Positions 36,197 through 43,426 of a DNA stretch of 64,000 nt are shown here, piece by piece. The DNA comes from an uncultured Lachnospiraceae bacterium (GTDB lineage Bacteria > Bacillota > Clostridia > Lachnospirales > Lachnospiraceae). A program made the position numbers and the translations under genes. The stretch is taken from contig CANQVH010000012.1 in the NCBI GenBank assembly GCA_947627245.1, forward strand, positions 1-64,000, given 5' to 3'. Position 1 is the first letter of the stretch. The number at the start of each line of letters is the position of its first letter. A model generated the notes under the pieces. It was not told the DNA's origin. It searched no databases and was given only the letters and a program-made list of their open reading frames with translations.

Positions 36197-36385
36197 ATGG
36201 ATTTCAACCGTATGGTGGAGTTTCACCGCGCGCGCCATGCGCTTGTTACCCTGCTCACGCATCCGAACAGCCATCCGTACGACAGCGGACTGCTGATCAC
36301 GGAAAACGGAGAAGATTACGAGCAGACCGTGACCGTGGGTTCGCTGGCCGAATTCGCAGAGCGCTGCATCGAGAGCGCGTCATAA
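36197..36385 (+). CDS. Small hypothetical protein
   Basis: 62 residues if started at the second ATG (MDFNRMVEFHRARHALVTLL), which has GGGAGAGAAG at a suitable distance; the track start at 36182 adds five residues. The peptide is acidic at the end with ENGEDYEQTVTVGSLAEFAE and has no membrane or metal motif. I do not recognise a family. It has coding-like base composition and lies alone between divergent genes, so it may be real, but a chance ORF cannot be excluded. Confidence 0.45.
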   Translation: MDFNRMVEFHRARHALVTLLTHPNSHPYDSGLLITENGEDYEQTVTVGSLAEFAERCIESAS

Positions 36386-36438
36386 ACAGTTCTGAATTTG
36401 AAGACCAAAATGCACACCCGGAATACACGCGCGGGATA

Positions 36439-37146
36439 TTACAATGACAGCAGCCGGTCGATCACATGCCCGGTTACATAAAAGGTCGTCTCAAAATGCA
36501 TAAACTGCAAAATGTTTTCGTCCCACATGAACTTGAGCTGCGGCGGGAATTCGTCGTCGCTCTCCCAGAACTGGAGCCGGATCGAGAGGAACGGAAAAAC
36601 GGGGAGCAGATAGGACACATCGCCAACCTCTGCTTTCGTTCCGCCCAGAGCTTCGCAGGCTGCTGCAAGCTGCGCGGTATGGTGATCGAAGGAGCGCGCC
36701 GTCGAGGCGAACATGTCATTTCCGGGAGCCGCCGCGAGGTTGGCTCCTTTCACATTGCTGATACCACAGTAATTTCCGGACAGACGACAGCCGTCCTTGG
36801 AGTAACAGAGCACGTCAAAGATGGAGAGGACTTCCTCAAATCCTGCTTCGTGCCAGAGACATTTTGATATATTTCCTGAGCTTTTGGCTGTCTCAGCGGA
36901 CGTATCAGGAAATAGGTGCGCGCCGCTGTCTTTTTCGGACTGATACGCAGGATGCTCTGCGCAGATTTCCTTCCACTCGACATTTCCGCTGTGGCGGTCG
37001 ATCCGGTAGCGCCGCGCGACGAATTCTATGTACAGAAAATCATCGTCGTGCTCCAGATAAAATTTATCGATCATACGCTGCTGGTCATACTTCAGAAATA
37101 ATTTCTGCGACTCCTTTTTTGTCGTTTCGTAATTGGAACCGCGCAT
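36439..37146 (-). CDS. DUF3786 domain-containing protein
   Basis: 235 residues from the ATG at 37146, which has GGAAGGAGG just upstream; the track start adds eight doubtful residues. The protein carries WHEAGFEEVLSIFDVLCYSK in the middle and a C-terminal FPFLSIRLQFWESDDEFPPQ with MWDENILQFMHFETTFYVTG, which I recognise as the DUF3786 pattern. The function of that family is unknown. There is no signal peptide. It is the last gene of a minus-strand group with the zinc-ribbon gene 67 nt upstream. Confidence 0.75.
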   Translation of the reverse strand: MRGSNYETTKKESQKLFLKYDQQRMIDKFYLEHDDDFLYIEFVARRYRIDRHSGNVEWKEICAEHPAYQSEKDSGAHLFPDTSAETAKSSGNISKCLWHEAGFEEVLSIFDVLCYSKDGCRLSGNYCGISNVKGANLAAAPGNDMFASTARSFDHHTAQLAAACEALGGTKAEVGDVSYLLPVFPFLSIRLQFWESDDEFPPQLKFMWDENILQFMHFETTFYVTGHVIDRLLSL

Positions 37147-37213
37147 GAGAACCTCCTTCCCGTGCTGCATGTGTTACAGGAATCGTTTCTATTCTCTTTG
37201 TATTACTGCATCC

Positions 37214-37417
37214 TTACTTCGATTTCCATTTATATCCACATTTTAAACACTCCCATGCCGGATGTGTACTTAAAAGTCCTTTTATAACAGTACCATGAAT
37301 GTTATTTGAACCGTTCCAGATTTCTCCGCATTTTGGACATTTATATCCGCCGGTCCTTATGCGCATTTGTTTCATTAACTCATCAATTTTCTCGTTATTT
37401 TTTATTACATCACTCAC
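37214..37417 (-). CDS. Small zinc-ribbon protein
   Basis: 67 residues starting with GTG (spacing 6 from GGGAGG). Two CxxC pairs, YKCPKCGEIW and WECLKCGYKW, about 30 residues apart, would bind one zinc. The N-terminal 20 residues are helical and charged. Such ribbons occur in small regulators or as adaptor proteins; no specific role can be assigned. Confidence 0.7.
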   Translation of the reverse strand: MSDVIKNNEKIDELMKQMRIRTGGYKCPKCGEIWNGSNNIHGTVIKGLLSTHPAWECLKCGYKWKSK

Positions 37418-37449
37418 AATGTACCTCCCGCTGCCATAAATTCAGTTTG

Positions 37450-38487
37450 TCATTTTAAATTACGGATATCCTCGACCAGAGCGTCGACCTCTTCCTGCGT
37501 TGTCCCCCAGCTTGTGCAGAAGCGTACGCAACTGTGCGTGTCATCGATCTTCTTCTCAAACTCGAACACGTATTTCTCCGCGAGCTTTTCCATCCGGCTG
37601 TTTTCGAGCACGACAAACTGCTGGTTCGTACAACTCTCTATGTAGGGCGGGATGCCCCTTTCAGCAAAAGCGTGGCGGATCTGCTGCGCGAGTTCCGTCG
37701 CCCTTTTCGTGATCTCGAAATACAGTCCGTCCGCAAACAGCGTGTAGAATTGCAGACCGAGCAGCCAGCCCTTGGCGAGCATCGCCCCGTTCTGCTTGAT
37801 GTAGCTGCGGAAATCGACATTCAGCTCCGGGTTTGTGATGACGAGCGCTTCCCCGAAGAGTGCGCCGCATTTCGTGCCGCCGCAGTAGAACAGGTCGGTC
37901 AGGCGGGCGAGATCCTTCATCGTCACGTCGTTCTCAGTCGCGCCGAGGCCGTAGCCGAGCCGCGCTCCGTCGACGAAAAGATACAACCCGTATTCCCGGC
38001 AGACATGGCTGATGTCTTCCAGTTCGCGAAGAGTGTAGAGCGTGCCGTATTCGGTCGGGAAGGACAGATAGACGAGCTTCGGCTGGGTCACATGCTCCGG
38101 GATGTCGCTGTCGCGGTACAGCCTTGCCTCAGCTTCGATCTGCGCAGCCGTGATTTTGCCGTCATGCGCGGGCAGCGCCTGAATCTTGTGGCCGCAGTGC
38201 TCGACCGCGCCGGTCTCGTGGACGTTGATGTGTCCGCTGTCCGCGCTGATAACGCTCTGGTACGGGCGAAGTGCCGCCGAGATCGCCGTGTAGTTGACCT
38301 GCGTGCCGCCGACCAGAAAATGCACCGCCGCCTGCGGACAGTCCAGATATTTTTTGATTTCCCCGGCGGCTTTTTCACACCACGGATCAATCCCGTAGCC
38401 TCCGTAGCTCTCATCGTTTGTGCGCGCGAGCGCTTCCAGAATTCGCGGGTGTGCGCCGCGGCTGTAGTCGTTATTGAAACGGATCAT
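37450..38487 (-). CDS. Threonine aldolase family protein (beta-eliminating lyase)
   Basis: A PLP enzyme of 345 residues that cleaves L-threonine or allo-threonine to glycine and acetaldehyde. The N-terminus MIRFNNDYSRGAHPRILEAL is the usual low-specificity aldolase opening; FLVGGTQVNYTAISA binds cofactor, LFVDGARLGYGLG has the PLP aspartate, and YCGGTKCGALFGEAL has the Schiff-base lysine. The AAGGGAA site precedes the ATG at 38487. It is a typical catabolic gene without linkage to its neighbours. Confidence 0.92.
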   Translation of the reverse strand: MIRFNNDYSRGAHPRILEALARTNDESYGGYGIDPWCEKAAGEIKKYLDCPQAAVHFLVGGTQVNYTAISAALRPYQSVISADSGHINVHETGAVEHCGHKIQALPAHDGKITAAQIEAEARLYRDSDIPEHVTQPKLVYLSFPTEYGTLYTLRELEDISHVCREYGLYLFVDGARLGYGLGATENDVTMKDLARLTDLFYCGGTKCGALFGEALVITNPELNVDFRSYIKQNGAMLAKGWLLGLQFYTLFADGLYFEITKRATELAQQIRHAFAERGIPPYIESCTNQQFVVLENSRMEKLAEKYVFEFEKKIDDTHSCVRFCTSWGTTQEEVDALVEDIRNLK

Positions 38488-38532
38488 ACGTATTCCCTTC
38501 TTTTATTTTTTGAAATAGTTTTCATTCGAATT

Positions 38533-38988
38533 TTATTCTATTACTCCGTAAATATAAGCGTTCAGGATATTTTGGGGCGCCTCATAATAAAAACTCGAAT
38601 TGTAATCGTCAATTTTTTCACTGACGAAAGAATTGTACGCCTCAAATATTGCATCGATAACGGAAATCTCTTTTTCCTTTGCAATGCCTAGAATGAGCCG
38701 CTTGTACACTTTTCCGATATCCCAATGGCTCGGAACGGCATATCGGGCAGCGGATACGTTATCAAAATCGCCGTTTGAAATTCCGGATTTTTCGATGAAA
38801 TGTTCGCTAACCGTGTCAATGTTATCGCTGTGATAAACGTCCGCAAGGTCGTATATTTTTTGAATCATGGATTTACCAAGCGCATTTACCACGGCAGAGC
38901 GTCTGTTTTTGGTGCGTCTTGCAATATATTCAACCAGACTGCAGGTAAAAAACAGATCGTTTTCTTTGCGCTCTTCCCGTCCTGTCAT
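38533..38988 (-). CDS. Putative partner protein of DUF3990 gene (antitoxin-like N-terminus)
   Basis: 151 residues, overlapping the DUF3990 gene by 4 nt (ATGA). The N-terminal half (LVEYIARRTKNRRSAVVNAL to DTVSEHFIEKSG) resembles the small DUF3791 proteins usually found beside DUF3990; the second half is longer than those and ends in YEAPQNILNAYIYG. I infer an antitoxin or regulator role from the coupling. No DNA-binding motif is obvious. The alternative is that it is a modified effector. Confidence 0.6.
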   Translation of the reverse strand: MTGREERKENDLFFTCSLVEYIARRTKNRRSAVVNALGKSMIQKIYDLADVYHSDNIDTVSEHFIEKSGISNGDFDNVSAARYAVPSHWDIGKVYKRLILGIAKEKEISVIDAIFEAYNSFVSEKIDDYNSSFYYEAPQNILNAYIYGVIE

Positions 38989-39449
38989 ATGATTACCTCC
39001 TCACTTGCGACGAATTCCAGACACCGAAGTGCAGCGTCTGTGCAGAAGTTGATCTGGTGTGTCGGATATTTGAATCTTGCAAGAGACCAGAACTGTTCTC
39101 TTGTGAGGATACCGTCCATATAATCGGCGATGTAATTATAAATTTGATCATTTGCCATTGCGCCGATTACAATATCATAATCATGGGGCTGTCCGTGGCG
39201 GCAGTTAATGATGAAGTCAAGCCATTCCTCAGACATTTCCCTGAACTCCAGTATTTTGAGCTCCGTGTTCATACGCACGTTGTACACGCTGACAACAGGC
39301 GTATCGTACCGCTTTGCCCAGCGTTCGGCCTGTTCACGGATGACTGTGCAGTAGAAACCGGGACCGAAATCTTTCGTATTTTTTCCTATAATGATTTTCG
39401 GGTCGCCGATAGCGGCGTACCCGCCGTGATAAACGGTCATCTTGCCCAT
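38985..39449 (-). CDS. DUF3990 domain protein, ADP-ribosyltransferase-like toxin candidate
   Basis: 154 residues. KMTVYHGGYAAIGDPKI followed by NTKDFGPGFYCTVIREQAER is the DUF3990 signature, a fold related to ADP-ribosyltransferases with YHGG as the R/Y-type NAD motif and FGPGFY as the second. ISLxEFRE-like and GAMANDQIYNYI segments follow. It is the first gene of a two-gene minus-strand operon with a small coupled partner, the arrangement of a toxin-antitoxin or effector pair. Enzyme activity is inferred, not shown. Confidence 0.75.
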   Translation of the reverse strand: MGKMTVYHGGYAAIGDPKIIIGKNTKDFGPGFYCTVIREQAERWAKRYDTPVVSVYNVRMNTELKILEFREMSEEWLDFIINCRHGQPHDYDIVIGAMANDQIYNYIADYMDGILTREQFWSLARFKYPTHQINFCTDAALRCLEFVASEEVII

Positions 39450-39632
39450 TTTGTGCCTCCGGGGTTAAACCTTATATAAAAATATACTAGCACACTTTCG
39501 CTGAAAAAAACAGATAGAATGCTTTTTGTTCCCTTCTTTTTTGAGATGTGGTAAAATGAATACCACAACATGAATACATCAGCAAGAGAGCATAGTAAAA
39601 TGATGGAACAGGAACAAAAGCAGGAGCAGAGA

Positions 39633-42134
39633 ATGCGGATTTCGGTCCGCAGCCTCGTAGAATTTATATTGCGTTCAGGTGATATCGACAACCGCCGGGG
39701 CGCATTCGCGGAGAAAGAAGCCATGCAGGAGGGCAGCCGCATCCACCGGAAAATACAGGGACGGATGGACAGCGGCTATCAGGCCGAGGTGCCTCTTTCT
39801 GTTGATATGCCCGCGGATGGATTCGTGCTGACGGTCGAGGGGCGCGCGGACGGGATCTTTCGCATGGACGATGTGATGCGTGCCCAGCGCGGTGTGATCT
39901 GGGGCTGTGAGCAGGAGGACGATTGTTCTCTGGATGCGTGGACGGCTGATGCAGCAGAAAAGAAGCCGAGGATGCTCGAAAGGGCGGGTATTTACATCGA
40001 CGAGATCAAGGGCGTTTACCGCGATGTTGCCATGATCCGGGAGCCTGTGCCGGTGCATCTTGCGCAGGCAAAGTGCTATGCCTGCATATACGGCAGGCAG
40101 AAGGGCTTGGAACACGTCGGCGTGCAGATGACGTATTGCAACATCGAGACCGAGGAGATCCGCCGCTTCCGGCAGGAGTATTCCGTGGAGGAGCTTGGAG
40201 TGTGGTTCGACCGCGTTGTCGCGGAGTATCAGAAATGGGCGAAGCTGGAGCTTGACTGGAAAGAGACGCGGCAGGCTTCAATTAAGGGCTTGGAATTTCC
40301 GTTTCCGTGGCGCGAGGGACAGAAGGATGTGGCTGCCACCGTGTACTGGGCGATGCGGCGTCAGCAGAAGCTGTTTATTCAGGCGCCGACCGGGACCGGA
40401 AAGACGCTCTCGACGGTTTTTCCGGCTGTGAAGGCGGTGGGCGAAGGACTGGCAGACCGTATTTTTTACGCGACAGCCAAGACGGTCACACGGACGGTTG
40501 CGGAGGAGGCGTACGCAATCCTGCGGGGAAAAGGACTTCGTATGAAGACCGTGACGCTGACGGCGAAAGAGAAGATCTGCTTTACCGGGGAGGCAGAGTG
40601 CAATCCGGACGCCTGCCCATATGCAAAAGGACATTTTGACCGCGTGAATGATGCGGTATTTGAATTTATCTCGTCCGGCGAGGTCTTTGACCGTCCTTCG
40701 ATCGAGGCGCAGGCGCAGAAGTGGCAGGTCTGTCCGTTCGAGTTCGGGTTGGATGTCTCGCTGTGGGCGGATGCGGTGATCTGCGATTACAATTATATTT
40801 TTGATCCGCGGGCGAAGCTGAAGCGTTTTTTCGGCGAGGGCGTGAAGGGGGATTATCTGTTCCTGATCGATGAGGCGCACAACCTCGTGGAGCGAGGCAG
40901 AGATATGTTTTCAGCCACGCTTTTCAAGGAGGATTTTCTGGAGCTGAGAAAAGTGATAAGACCGCATAGTCAGAAGCTGGCCCGTGCGCTCGGACGCTGC
41001 AATACTTGGCTTCTGGAACGCAAACGCGAATCCGATTCCGGGCCGGTACAGAGCCTGCCGGATATCGGGATGCTTCCGGTCTATCTGATGAATCTGTGCG
41101 GGATCATGGAGGATTTTCTGGAGGACTCGAGGGATGCGGAGGTAAACGAGAAGGTTTTGGAGCTGTATTTTCAGGCGCGGCGCTTTCTCGACACGAGCGA
41201 TCTGCTGAACGAGAATTACGTAATTTACACGGAGCTTCTGGAGGACGGCCGTTTCCGGATCCGGCTGTTCTGCGTGGATGTCTCGCAGAATCTGCAGGAA
41301 TGTCTTGATAAAGGGAAAAGCACGATCTATTTTTCGGCGACGCTGCTGCCGATCCGGTATTACAAGAGCCTGCTGAGCACGGAGAAGGAAGATTATGCGA
41401 TCTACGCGCATTCGACGTTTCCGAGGGAGAATCGCTGCGTGATGATCGGGACGGACACGACCAGCCGGTACACGAACCGCACGGAGCAGGAATACCGCAA
41501 AATGGCGGAGTATGTGCTGCGACTGCTCCTTGCAAAGCGCGGGAATTATATGGTTTTCTTTCCGTCGTACCGCATGATGGAAAATGTGGCGCAGCAATTC
41601 ACTGATTTGTGCCGAGAGTCTGGGGAGGAGATCCGTCTGCTGTGTCAGGAGAGCGGTATGAAGGAAGCGGAACGCGAGGAATTTCTGCGGCAGTTTGAGC
41701 AGCCGCACGCGAACGGGCTCGCGGGTTTTTGCGTGATGGGAGGAATTTTCGGGGAAGGAATTGACTTGGGCGGCGAGCGTTTGATTGGCGCGGTGATCGT
41801 CGGCACCGGGATTCCGCAGATCTGCACCGAGCGCGAGATCCTGAAACAGTTCTATGATAAACGGGGTGAGGACGGCTTTTTCTATGCCTATCTCTGTCCC
41901 GGCATGAATAAGGTGCTGCAGTCCGCAGGCCGTGTGATCCGCACGGAAGAGGACGAGGGCATCATCCTTTTGCTTGACGAGCGTTTCTCCGCCGCCCGCT
42001 ATCGCCGGATGTTTCCGGAGGAGTGGGGGAACCCGGCGCTGTGCACGCTGGGGAATGTGCGCGAGAAGGCGGAGCAGTTCTGGGCGGACAGAGGAGGCAC
42101 GGATGGAAGAATTTCGGGTTCTGCCGACGTGTAG
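39633..42134 (+). CDS. Rad3/XPD-type superfamily 2 helicase with N-terminal nuclease-like domain
   Basis: About 833 residues from the ATG at 39633, which has AGGAG upstream and gives MRISVRSLVEFILRSGD; the track start is 21 codons earlier without a good site. The N-terminal ~200 residues look like a PD-(D/E)XK domain: VEGRADGIF and IDEIKG (E124, K126). The helicase follows, with Walker A APTGTGKT (K257), the cysteine cluster ICFTGEAECNPDACPY of an FeS domain, and DEAH (D413). It probably unwinds and trims DNA in repair, a Dna2/DinG-like arrangement. Confidence 0.87.
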   Translation: MRISVRSLVEFILRSGDIDNRRGAFAEKEAMQEGSRIHRKIQGRMDSGYQAEVPLSVDMPADGFVLTVEGRADGIFRMDDVMRAQRGVIWGCEQEDDCSLDAWTADAAEKKPRMLERAGIYIDEIKGVYRDVAMIREPVPVHLAQAKCYACIYGRQKGLEHVGVQMTYCNIETEEIRRFRQEYSVEELGVWFDRVVAEYQKWAKLELDWKETRQASIKGLEFPFPWREGQKDVAATVYWAMRRQQKLFIQAPTGTGKTLSTVFPAVKAVGEGLADRIFYATAKTVTRTVAEEAYAILRGKGLRMKTVTLTAKEKICFTGEAECNPDACPYAKGHFDRVNDAVFEFISSGEVFDRPSIEAQAQKWQVCPFEFGLDVSLWADAVICDYNYIFDPRAKLKRFFGEGVKGDYLFLIDEAHNLVERGRDMFSATLFKEDFLELRKVIRPHSQKLARALGRCNTWLLERKRESDSGPVQSLPDIGMLPVYLMNLCGIMEDFLEDSRDAEVNEKVLELYFQARRFLDTSDLLNENYVIYTELLEDGRFRIRLFCVDVSQNLQECLDKGKSTIYFSATLLPIRYYKSLLSTEKEDYAIYAHSTFPRENRCVMIGTDTTSRYTNRTEQEYRKMAEYVLRLLLAKRGNYMVFFPSYRMMENVAQQFTDLCRESGEEIRLLCQESGMKEAEREEFLRQFEQPHANGLAGFCVMGGIFGEGIDLGGERLIGAVIVGTGIPQICTEREILKQFYDKRGEDGFFYAYLCPGMNKVLQSAGRVIRTEEDEGIILLLDERFSAARYRRMFPEEWGNPALCTLGNVREKAEQFWADRGGTDGRISGSADV

Positions 42135-42172
42135 GACGGCATAAAAGGCTTGTCGAAAAAAGCCGAGAGATA

Positions 42173-42201
42173 TTGTAATATTTCAGATTATCCGTTATAA
42201 T
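42173..42201 (+). promoter_or_regulatory. Predicted sigma-A promoter for cyclophilin gene
   Basis: TTGTAA and TATAAT with a 17-nt spacer, about 50 nt before the first possible start codon. Confidence 0.7.
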
Positions 42202-42252
42202 GAGGACAATGCGGAAACTCCGGCGGATTTTCCGTGCCGGAAGGAGAGCCGC

Positions 42253-42999
42253 ATGCGGACGAATATTACAATCAATCATCAGGAGCGGAACGATATGAGT
42301 AATAAGCTTTCAAAGAAGAATAATAAGAAAAAACAGCCGAAAAAGAAATCCGGCATGGGACTTGTCTGGCTTACGGTGATCGGAGTCATTGTGATCGTAG
42401 GGATTCTGGCCTTCGTGATCCTGAATCAGCCGAATGAGGAGCAGGATACAGGAGGGACCGGGGACGCCGGGGCGGAGACAGAGCTCGATCTCTCAAAAGT
42501 TACCGGACCGAGCGTGACAATCTCGGTGAAGGACTATGGAGATATCAAGGTGAAGCTGGATGAGGAAGCGGCTCCGATCACGGTCGAAAATTTTGTCGGG
42601 CTGGTGAAGGACGGCTTCTATGACGGCTTGACGTTCCACCGGATCATGGACGGTTTCATGATTCAGGGCGGTGATCCGCTCGGCAACGGGACCGGCGGCT
42701 CGGACGAGACGATCAAGGGAGAGTTCTCGAGCAACGGTGTAGACAATCCGATCTCGCACAAGCGCGGCGTGATCTCGATGGCCCGCTCGAACGATCCGGA
42801 CAGCGCCAGCAGCCAGTTCTTTATCGTGCAGGCGGACAGCACCTTCCTAGACGGCGATTATGCGGGCTTCGGTTACGTAACCGAGGGCATGGACATCGTC
42901 GACAAGATCTGCGAGGACATTGAGGAGGGCGAGAACGGAGCGGTTCCGCCGGAAGATCAGCCGATCATTGAGAGTATTACAGTTGATGACGACAAATAA
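42253..42999 (+). CDS. Membrane-anchored cyclophilin-type peptidyl-prolyl isomerase
   Basis: 248 residues (or 234 from the ATG at 42295, which also has a good AGGAGCGG site). A lysine-rich N-terminus is followed by one membrane helix (GLVWLTVIGVIVIVGILAFV) and an acidic linker, placing the catalytic domain outside the cell. The cyclophilin core shows LTFHRIMDGFMIQGGDP, GTGGSDETIKGEF and SSQFFIVQADS, all active-site features. It is likely to fold secreted proteins. Its promoter is at 42173 and it is monocistronic. Confidence 0.93.
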   Translation: MRTNITINHQERNDMSNKLSKKNNKKKQPKKKSGMGLVWLTVIGVIVIVGILAFVILNQPNEEQDTGGTGDAGAETELDLSKVTGPSVTISVKDYGDIKVKLDEEAAPITVENFVGLVKDGFYDGLTFHRIMDGFMIQGGDPLGNGTGGSDETIKGEFSSNGVDNPISHKRGVISMARSNDPDSASSQFFIVQADSTFLDGDYAGFGYVTEGMDIVDKICEDIEEGENGAVPPEDQPIIESITVDDDK

Positions 43000-43011
43000 A
43001 TCGTGTTTAGT

Positions 43012-43377
43012 GAACAACCGGACGCCGCAAGAGCCGATGTGCCTGCCCACCGCAAACAAGTTGTTCTCCTTGATTTGTTGCGCCGCTTATTGACAACTGT
43101 CTCCGCAAACTCGCTACGCTCAAACATGCTCCGACAGTTGTCGCTATGCTCACGAATCCGCGTCGAACTGCCTATCGTTTGCTTGCGGGCAGGCAACATC
43201 CGGCTATTTTGCGGCTGTTCCGTTCGCAGACTACGCACAGCCTGAACAGGGAATTGCGATGCCAAGGCAAACCGTTGAGGGCCGCCGGTACTTAGCGAAT
43301 GCAAAAGCATGAGCTTAGTACCGCTGCGTGACCGATCCGAGCGGAAGCATGTTTGCATTGGCATCGACAATTCCTGT
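43012..43377. repeat. Double long-hairpin non-coding element upstream of purL
   Basis: Two adjacent long-range hairpins fill a 430-nt region with no gene. Hairpin A (43012-43220): GAACA/TGTTC, GCCGCAA/TTGCGGC, then the arms GCCGATGTGCCTGCCC and GGGCAGGCAACATCCGGC, with an inner perfect GACAACTGTC/GACAGTTGTC (43092-43142). Hairpin B (43246-43377): ACAGGGAATTG with CAATTCCTGT, GATGCCAAGGCAAAC with GTTTGCATTGGCATC, and an inner CGGTACTTAGC/GCTTAGTACCG around ATGC-AAAA-GCAT. The order suggests a repeat-type element or a structured RNA; I know no family name for it. Spurious track ORFs lie inside it. Confidence 0.7.
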
Positions 43378-43426
43378 CGGGCGTCCGTATATCGAAGTTT
43401 ACTATACATGAAGAAGGAGGACTTAC

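Noticed and set aside
43003-43245. 80-residue plus-strand ORF between cyclophilin and purL
   Set aside because: It lies entirely in the arms of the long hairpin, lacks a ribosome site and reads as arginine/leucine-rich shadow sequence.
43012-43377. Purine or c-di-GMP riboswitch before purL
   Set aside because: None of the conserved core sequences of these riboswitches is present; the region is explained by two long hairpins instead.
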